Part shown: positions 1 through 5,196 of the stretch, piece after piece
Layout of the letters: each line of letters opens with the position of its first letter
Position numbering within the stretch: position 1 is the first letter of the stretch
Assembly: GCA_003485015.1 (NCBI GenBank)
Contig: DNCN01000085.1
Coordinates: 1 to 9,874 of the forward strand
Direction: 5' to 3'
DNA from: a bacterium
Lineage (GTDB): Bacteria; UBA9089
Length of the DNA stretch: 9,874 bases
The notes under the pieces: model-generated
What the model was told of the DNA's origin: nothing
The model's input: only the letters and a program-made list of their open reading frames with translations
Databases searched by the model: none
Translations under genes and position numbers: made by a program

Positions 1-27
1 ATCTAATGGTAGAGATTAATTTTAGTT

Positions 28-34
28 AAGGAGG
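28..34 (+). promoter_or_regulatory. Ribosome binding site of ilvE
   Basis: AAGGAGG lies five bases before the ATG at 40 and is a near-perfect Shine-Dalgarno sequence, so it fixes the ilvE start. The 27 bases before it are AT-rich. No convincing -35/-10 pair can be assigned in so short a stretch, so whether ilvE opens the transcript is not known. Confidence 0.85.
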
Positions 35-39
35 AAGAG

Positions 40-918
40 ATGAGTCTTAAGGTTTATATAGATGGAGAGCTTGTCGATGAAGAGGATGCGAAGATCTCAG
101 TCTTCGATCATGGGGTCTTGTATGGAGATGGAATCTTTGAGGGGATCCGTTCCTATAACGGTCGGGTCTTCCGACTTGAGGAACATCTTAATAGACTCTA
201 TCAGTCAGCCAAGGCTATCCTACTTGAGATCCCCCTCTCTAAAGACGAGATGCAGAAGGCAGTCATATCCACCTTGCAGGCCAACGGGCTGCATGATGCT
301 TATATCAGACTTGTGGTTACTCGAGGCAAAGGGGATTTGGGGCTTGATCCCAGGAAGTGTCCCAAGCCGACTGTCTTCATCATTGCCTCCAGGATAAATC
401 TTTACCCTGAAGAGTTTTACCAGAATGGTCTTGCGCTTATCACTGCAACAACTAGGCAGAATTCGTTGGCGACCCTTGATCCCTGCATCAAAAGCCTCAA
501 TTATCTAAACCATATCTTGGCCAAGATTGAGGCCAATAATGCGGGTTTTTTAGAGGCAGTCATGCTCAATGAGAATGGTTTTGTGGCGGAATGTACTGGT
601 GAAAATATCTTCATCGTCAAAAGAGAGACTCTCTTGACGCCACCCACCTGGGTGGGGGTTCTAGAGGGAGTGACCAGAGGAGCGGTGATGGAATTAGCCA
701 AGGAGATTGGCCTCTCTGCTAGAGAAGAGGTTCTGACTAGATATGATCTTTTCAATGCCAATGAGTGTTTCCTGACCGGGACGGGGGCTGAGGTTATTCC
801 AGTAATCAGAGTTGATGGTCGGACCATTGGTACGGGAAGGCCGGGAGAATGGACGAAGAAGCTCATAGCCGCCTTTCGTGAATTGACCCAGCGGGAAGGC
901 GTACCTATTTATGGATGA
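40..918 (+). CDS. ilvE: Branched-chain amino acid aminotransferase (class IV PLP enzyme)
   Basis: This 292-residue cytosolic PLP enzyme should catalyse the reversible transfer of an amino group between glutamate and the 2-oxo acids of valine, leucine and isoleucine, the last step of their synthesis. Seen in the sequence: the fold-type IV start YGDGIFEGIRSYNGR (28-42) with RLEEHLNRL (46-54), the Schiff-base lysine K151 in CIKSLNYLNHILA, E184 in FVAECTGENIF (the residue that contacts the pyridine nitrogen in this family) and the phosphate-binding segment TGTGAEVIPV (246-255). The length is close to the usual 290-310. The FEGIR form of the first motif and the KSLNYLN form of the lysine motif favour a branched-chain enzyme over D-amino-acid aminotransferase or aminodeoxychorismate lyase, but substrate range cannot be settled by motif. 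It lies 64 bases before mcsA on the same strand with no visible terminator, so the two may be co-transcribed. Confidence 0.9.
   Translation: MSLKVYIDGELVDEEDAKISVFDHGVLYGDGIFEGIRSYNGRVFRLEEHLNRLYQSAKAILLEIPLSKDEMQKAVISTLQANGLHDAYIRLVVTRGKGDLGLDPRKCPKPTVFIIASRINLYPEEFYQNGLALITATTRQNSLATLDPCIKSLNYLNHILAKIEANNAGFLEAVMLNENGFVAECTGENIFIVKRETLLTPPTWVGVLEGVTRGAVMELAKEIGLSAREEVLTRYDLFNANECFLTGTGAEVIPVIRVDGRTIGTGRPGEWTKKLIAAFRELTQREGVPIYG
615..655 (+). repeat. Two adjoining inverted repeats inside ilvE
   Basis: The first inverted repeat pairs CGTCAA (615-620) and GAGAG (623-627) with CTCTC (629-633) and TTGACG (634-639), leaving two unpaired A bases at 621-622 and an inner loop that must open to at least three bases. 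The second begins at the next base: CCACCCA (640-646) pairs with TGGGTGG (649-655) across two bases. Both lie within codons for a conserved stretch of the enzyme, so the pairing may be chance. No U-run follows, so this is not a terminator. Confidence 0.45.
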
Positions 919-973
919 CCCCATAAGCAAGAGATTACTGGATACTCTCAAAACTGAATCTATGGTCAATTGG

Positions 974-980
974 GGGTGAG
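974..980 (+). promoter_or_regulatory. Ribosome binding site of mcsA
   Basis: GGGTGAG sits just before the ATG at 983. With the preceding G run it forms a G-rich, GGTGA-type Shine-Dalgarno sequence. It supports the start that leaves the first CxxC zinc motif at residues 3-6. The 64-base gap behind ilvE holds no recognisable terminator hairpin. Confidence 0.6.
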
Positions 981-982
981 AG

Positions 983-1492
983 ATGCTTTGTGAGGATTGC
1001 AAGGAGCGGGATGCTACCATCCACTACAAAGAAATCATCAATGATCAGTATCAGGAGATACATCTCTGTGAGGAGTGTGCCCAAAATCAGGGGTTGGAGG
1101 TAACCCAATTTTCATCTCCTCCTTCTTTGGCCAATTTTCTGACCGGTCTAGTAGGAATTAGCAAGAAACTAGTTCATGAAGAGGAGACGAAAGAATGCCC
1201 TAAGTGTCACTTGAGTTTTGCTAACTTCAAAGAGAGGGGGATGTTAGGATGTAGCGATTGTTATGAGAGTTTTGAAGAAGAATTGACCCATATGTTGCGT
1301 CGAATCCATGGGAATATTCAGCATGTAGGTAAAATACCTACCAAGATTAAGACAGAACTTGAGTTGAAAGATAAGATCTTCGAACTGAAACGTGAATTGG
1401 AGATGGCTATAAAGAATGAAGAGTTTGAAAGAGCGGCCCAACTCCGTGACCAGATTAGAGAGATGGAAAGAAGAAAATCAGAGGAGAAGTGA
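983..1492 (+). CDS. mcsA: McsA, zinc-finger activator of the arginine kinase McsB
   Basis: McsA is the small cytosolic partner that activates the arginine kinase McsB and links it to ClpC. The 169 residues match the family in length and layout. Two zinc-binding modules are visible: C3/C6 with C29/C32, and C72/C75 with C90/C93. A C-terminal UVR-type coiled-coil motif (about 129-164) contains the core EEFERAAQLRDQI, and a closely similar motif is present in the middle region of the ClpC encoded downstream. The stop overlaps the possible GTG start of mcsB by three bases (TGA within GTGA), which suggests translational coupling and a fixed ratio of the two partners. UvrB/UvrC proteins share the UVR motif, but they lack the four CxxC pairs and are far longer, so this is McsA. 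All eight cysteines are intact, so nothing suggests decay. Confidence 0.94.
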   Translation: MLCEDCKERDATIHYKEIINDQYQEIHLCEECAQNQGLEVTQFSSPPSLANFLTGLVGISKKLVHEEETKECPKCHLSFANFKERGMLGCSDCYESFEEELTHMLRRIHGNIQHVGKIPTKIKTELELKDKIFELKRELEMAIKNEEFERAAQLRDQIREMERRKSEEK

Positions 1493-2535
1493 GTTTGGAG
1501 AAGTATCAGGGAAAGACTGGTGGTTGGCTTAGGGCAGATGGTCCCCAAAGTGATATCGTTATCAGTTCGAGGGTCAGACTTGCCCGCAATATTAAAGATA
1601 TTCCTTTCTCTCTTGGCGCTAGCGAAGAGGATCTTAAACAGGTGGTTGAACTTTTCCAGCAGGCCTTCCCTAAGAGCATGTATCTGGCTAATGCAGATTT
1701 TTTGGAACTGAAGGAGATTTCAGAGTTAGATCAGCTCTTTCTGGCCGAACGGCACCTTATCAGCCACGAACTCTCCAGAAGTCAACACGGGTGCGTGGCC
1801 ATCGGAGATAAGGAGATGGTTGGGATTATGATCAACGAAGAGGATCACCTTCGACTTCAGGTGATGGTTTCTGGCCTCCAGCCCCTTCCTGCCTGGCAGA
1901 TTCTGGATCGGATTGATGATGAACTCGCCCATAATTTAGAATACGCTGTCTCCCCAAGGTGGGGCTATCTTACTGCTTGCCCAACCAATGTAGGAACTGG
2001 TATGAGGGCTTCGGTAATGTTGCATCTTCCAGCCCTAGTCTTGACTGAACAGATCAAGAAGATGCCTAAGGCGATTGCCCAGTTGGGTCTGGCCATCCGC
2101 GGATTCTATGGCGAGGGGACGTCCTCTCTTGGAGACTTCTTTCAAATCTCGAACCAGATCACCCTTGGTCAGAAGGAGGAGGAGATTGTAGATAATATTG
2201 AAAAGATTGTCTCCCAGATCGTTGAACACGAAAGGAAAGCTGAGCAGATCCTCTTTAAGAGGAATCCCTTAAAGATCAAAGATCGTATCCATCGAGCCTA
2301 TGGAGTGCTGCTCAATGCCCGACTCATATCTTCAAACGAAGCCATGAATCTCCTTTCGAGCTTGCGTTTGGGGATAAGGATGAAGATCTTAGAGGGGATT
2401 GGTTTTGACGTTCTTAATGAACTCATTATTATCATTCAACCAGCCCATATCCAGAAGTGGGCGGGTAAGATCCTCAACGAGGAAGAACGGGATGCTGTCC
2501 GGGCAGATATCATCCGTCGAAAGATAGCAAATTAG
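1489..2535 (+). CDS. mcsB: McsB, protein-arginine kinase
   Basis: McsB phosphorylates arginine side chains of misfolded or regulatory proteins and so marks them for ClpC-ClpP. The 348 residues form one ATP:guanido phosphotransferase catalytic domain plus the McsB-type C-terminal part. Visible motifs: SSRVRLARN (26-34, nucleotide-binding arginines), H89, NEEDHLR (116-122, acidic substrate-site residues), CPTNVGTGMRASVM (164-177) and RGFYGEG (204-210, with E209 as the likely catalytic base). RDAVRA (334-339) is the RDxxRA phosphoarginine-binding motif that marks McsB and separates it from creatine and arginine kinases. C164 matches the conserved active-site cysteine. The start is uncertain. GTG at 1489 overlaps the mcsA stop, but the nearest Shine-Dalgarno sequence, GAGGAG at 1481-1486, is only two bases from it. 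TTG at 1495 lies eight bases from that site and would give 346 residues. Confidence 0.96.
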   Translation: MSLEKYQGKTGGWLRADGPQSDIVISSRVRLARNIKDIPFSLGASEEDLKQVVELFQQAFPKSMYLANADFLELKEISELDQLFLAERHLISHELSRSQHGCVAIGDKEMVGIMINEEDHLRLQVMVSGLQPLPAWQILDRIDDELAHNLEYAVSPRWGYLTACPTNVGTGMRASVMLHLPALVLTEQIKKMPKAIAQLGLAIRGFYGEGTSSLGDFFQISNQITLGQKEEEIVDNIEKIVSQIVEHERKAEQILFKRNPLKIKDRIHRAYGVLLNARLISSNEAMNLLSSLRLGIRMKILEGIGFDVLNELIIIIQPAHIQKWAGKILNEEERDAVRADIIRRKIAN

Positions 2536-2563
2536 CTAATATTTTTATGGTTGTTAACGTAAG

Positions 2564-2570
2564 AAGGAGG
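2564..2570 (+). promoter_or_regulatory. Ribosome binding site of clpC
   Basis: AAGGAGG four bases before the ATG at 2575 is a strong Shine-Dalgarno sequence. The 39-base gap between mcsB and clpC has no terminator hairpin, which fits one mcsA-mcsB-clpC transcript. Confidence 0.85.
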
Positions 2571-2574
2571 CAAG

Positions 2575-5085
2575 ATGTTTGAACGTTTTACTGAACGTGC
2601 TCGAAGAATCTTGGGCTTGGCCCAGAAGGAGGCCAAACGCCTCTCCCATGATTATATTGGAAGTGAACATATTCTTCTGGGGGTACTTAACGAGGGTGAG
2701 GGAATGGCTTGCGAAATCCTGAAGGGTCTAGGACTTAACTTAGAGACCATTAGAATAGAGGTAGAGAAACAGATTTCTAAGGGGAGTAGTGTGCCCACCA
2801 TAGGGGAAGCCCCCTACACTCCTCATGCCAAACGAGTATTAGAGTTAGCCTTCGATGAAGCCCGTCTGTTGGGCCATAACTATGTGGGAACAGAACATCT
2901 CCTTTTAGGCCTAATCCGTGAAGGTGAGGGTATTGCATGGAAGGTCCTTTCTAACTTGGGATTGGATCTTAAAAAGGTCAGAGAGGTTATAGTTAAACTC
3001 TTGGGAGGGACCACCGGTATAGGCACTGGTTTTGGAGAGAGAAAGACCACAACCACACCAGCCCTTGATGCCTTCTCAAGAGACTTAACTGTTTTGGCTA
3101 AAGAAGGTAAGCTGGATCCGGTTGTTGGGAGGGAGAAAGAGATAGAACGTGTTATCCAAATCCTCTCTCGGCGGACAAAGAATAATCCCGTCTTGATTGG
3201 AGATCCGGGGGTGGGCAAGACAGCCATAGTGGCGGGTTTGGCTCAGCAGATTGTCAATAACCAAGTACCCGAACTTCTGAACAATAAAAGGGTAATGGCT
3301 TTGGATTTAGCCTCTATTGTGGCGGGTACAAAATTCAGGGGGGAATTTGAAGAAAGGTTGAAGAAGATTACTAATGAGATTCGTCATACCAATGATATTA
3401 TCCTTTTTATTGACGAGATGCATACATTAGTGGGTGCGGGTGCGGCTGAAGGAGCGATCGATGCTGCCAGTATTTTAAAGCCCATGCTTGCTCGAGGTGA
3501 ACTTCAATGTATTGGTGCTACCACCTTAGATGAATACCGTAAATATGTGGAGCGGGATGCAGCCTTAGAGCGACGTTTCCAGCCTGTTCTGGTAGAGGAG
3601 CCGTCGACTGAGGAGACAATAGAGATATTAAAGGGTCTTCGGGACCGGTATGAGGCCCATCATCGGGTCAAGATTGAGGACTCAGCCATTGAGGCTGCGG
3701 CAAAACTAGCTCATCGCTATATCTCTGATAGATTTATGCCAGATAAGGCTATAGATCTTATCGATGAGGCTGGTGCCCGGGCACGGCTTAAGACGACGAC
3801 CATGCCTGAAGAGCTGAAGGCGCTGGAACGGGAAGTGGAAGCGATTAGAAAGGAGAAAGAAGAGGCTATCGCTGCACAGGAGTTTGAGAAGGCAGCTCAA
3901 TTACGTGATAAAGAACATGTTCTTCGAACAAAACTTGAAGAGACAAAGAAGAAATGGGAGTCTGAATCTGGTCAGAAGGGAGGGGTCATCACTGAAGAGG
4001 ATATTGCTGAAGTCCTCTCCAAGTGGACCGGGATTCCTATCTATAGGCTTGTTGAGAAGGAGACAGAGAGACTTTTGCGGATGGAAGAGGAACTCCATAA
4101 ACGGGTTATTGGACAAGATGAGGCTATTTCCGCCATCTCCCGAGCGGTAAGGAGGGCCCGTAGTGGCCTCAGTGACCCCAAACGGCCTACAGGTTCCTTC
4201 ATCTTCCTGGGACCCACGGGTGTAGGCAAGACAGAGCTGGCCAGGGCCTTAGCTGAATTTCTCTTTGATGATGAAGAGGCCCTCGTTCAGATCGATATGT
4301 CAGAGTTTATGGAAAAATTTGCTGTCTCTCGCCTTATTGGTGCACCACCTGGCTATGTTGGCTATGAGGAAGGAGGGGAGTTGACCGAGAAGGTTCGGCG
4401 CAGACCTTATTCGGTCATCCTCTTAGATGAGATAGAGAAGGCGCATCCTGATGTCTTCAATATCCTTCTCCAGGTCTTTGAGGATGGACACCTGACCGAC
4501 AATCTCGGTCACACGGTAAACTTTCGTAATGCGGTGATTATCATGACCTCTAACATCGGTGCCCGTGAGATCTTTGGTGGTAAGAGCCTCGGTTTTCGGG
4601 TTCAGGATGAAGAGACAAGCTTTAAGGATATGAAAGAAAAAGTTCTCTCTGAGATGAAGAAGGTTTTCACACCAGAGTTTCTGAATCGTGTCGATGAGAC
4701 TATTGTCTTTCATCCGCTCTCTGAAAAACAGATAAAAGAGATCATCTCTCTAATGATCAACCGTTTGAACGAACGTATAGGAGAACAGGGCATCCAGATA
4801 GAACTCTCTTTAAAGGCGATCTCATTTCTGATCAAAGAGGGATTTGATGCCTCTTTCGGAGCAAGGCCGCTGCGCCGGGCAATTCAGCGCTATATTGAAG
4901 ATCCCCTTTCCGAGGAGGTATTAGCTGGAAGGATCAAAAAGGGTATGATCGAGGTAAACCTGAAGAGGAACAGACTCACTTTCTCTCAGGCGGGAGAAGA
5001 TTCAAAAGAAGATTCTGAAGGGGAGGAGCTACAAGTAGAAGAGAAACCAGAAGTAGAAGAGAAACCAGCAGAATCCACAGATTAA
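2575..5085 (+). CDS. clpC: ClpC, AAA+ unfoldase of the Clp protease
   Basis: ClpC is a hexameric cytosolic unfoldase that feeds substrates, including arginine-phosphorylated proteins, to ClpP. Domains in order: a double Clp-N repeat (about 1-145); AAA-1 with Walker A GDPGVGKT (209-216), Walker B ILFIDE (276-281), pore loop KFRGEFEER (253-261) and arginine finger in ERRF (332-335); a short middle coiled coil with a UVR-like core EFEKAAQLRD (436-445); AAA-2 with Walker A GPTGVGKT (546-553), pore loop GYVGYEEGG (593-601) and Walker B VILLDE (614-619); an LGF loop (672-674) at the position of the ClpP-docking loop; and the D2 small domain ending near 800. E31 and E107 in the paired GSEH/GTEH motifs match the phosphoarginine-binding Glu pair of Bacillus ClpC. 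The short middle domain excludes ClpB. The length (836) is normal for ClpC. The last 30 residues are an acidic tail with a duplicated segment. clpP is not in the window. Confidence 0.97.
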   Translation: MFERFTERARRILGLAQKEAKRLSHDYIGSEHILLGVLNEGEGMACEILKGLGLNLETIRIEVEKQISKGSSVPTIGEAPYTPHAKRVLELAFDEARLLGHNYVGTEHLLLGLIREGEGIAWKVLSNLGLDLKKVREVIVKLLGGTTGIGTGFGERKTTTTPALDAFSRDLTVLAKEGKLDPVVGREKEIERVIQILSRRTKNNPVLIGDPGVGKTAIVAGLAQQIVNNQVPELLNNKRVMALDLASIVAGTKFRGEFEERLKKITNEIRHTNDIILFIDEMHTLVGAGAAEGAIDAASILKPMLARGELQCIGATTLDEYRKYVERDAALERRFQPVLVEEPSTEETIEILKGLRDRYEAHHRVKIEDSAIEAAAKLAHRYISDRFMPDKAIDLIDEAGARARLKTTTMPEELKALEREVEAIRKEKEEAIAAQEFEKAAQLRDKEHVLRTKLEETKKKWESESGQKGGVITEEDIAEVLSKWTGIPIYRLVEKETERLLRMEEELHKRVIGQDEAISAISRAVRRARSGLSDPKRPTGSFIFLGPTGVGKTELARALAEFLFDDEEALVQIDMSEFMEKFAVSRLIGAPPGYVGYEEGGELTEKVRRRPYSVILLDEIEKAHPDVFNILLQVFEDGHLTDNLGHTVNFRNAVIIMTSNIGAREIFGGKSLGFRVQDEETSFKDMKEKVLSEMKKVFTPEFLNRVDETIVFHPLSEKQIKEIISLMINRLNERIGEQGIQIELSLKAISFLIKEGFDASFGARPLRRAIQRYIEDPLSEEVLAGRIKKGMIEVNLKRNRLTFSQAGEDSKEDSEGEELQVEEKPEVEEKPAESTD
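5033..5068 (+). repeat. 18-bp tandem duplication at the 3' end of clpC
   Basis: The unit AAGTAGAAGAGAAACCAG occurs twice in direct succession without mismatch (5033-5050 and 5051-5068). Because 18 is a multiple of three, it keeps frame and encodes a repeated VEEKP motif in the acidic ClpC tail. It looks like a recent slippage duplication in a segment under little constraint. Confidence 0.9.
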
Positions 5086-5121
5086 AACCTCTCAAAAATC
5101 TTTCTGTTTAAAAAAGCATAA

Positions 5122-5196
5122 ATGAAGAAAAAAAAGAGATTTGCAATAGGCTTTTGGCTCTTAGTCAGTCTTTTTATGGCTTTACAATCTTGGGCC
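5122..5196 (+). other. Signal peptide of the TPR protein
   Basis: Codons 1-25 give a lysine-rich n-region, a hydrophobic core and SWA at the predicted cleavage point. It shows that the TPR superhelix works outside the cytoplasm, and so separately from the cytosolic McsB/ClpC genes upstream. The exact cleavage site is inferred. Confidence 0.8.

Noticed and set aside
501..1020. Minus-strand open frames of 121 and 108 codons opposite ilvE
   Set aside because: They are antisense to a clear aminotransferase, show no recognisable domain and have no supporting ribosome site; long antisense frames are a by-product of the coding strand's composition.
2536..2574. Possible terminator or operator (GTTAAC palindrome) between mcsB and clpC
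   Set aside because: The palindrome is only six bases, has no stem with a U-run and no second copy, so it is expected by chance in AT-rich spacer.
2880..3227. Minus-strand frame of 115 codons opposite clpC
   Set aside because: It lies opposite the conserved Clp-N/AAA-1 region and its composition is that of a reverse translation of the Walker A segment, so it is a shadow.
3884..4150. Plus-strand frame of 88 codons inside clpC
   Set aside because: It overlaps an intact, highly conserved ClpC frame and shows no motif of its own.
5086..5121. Possible rho-independent terminator after clpC
   Set aside because: The spacer has A and T runs but no GC-rich stem; CTTT and AAAG can pair for only four bases.
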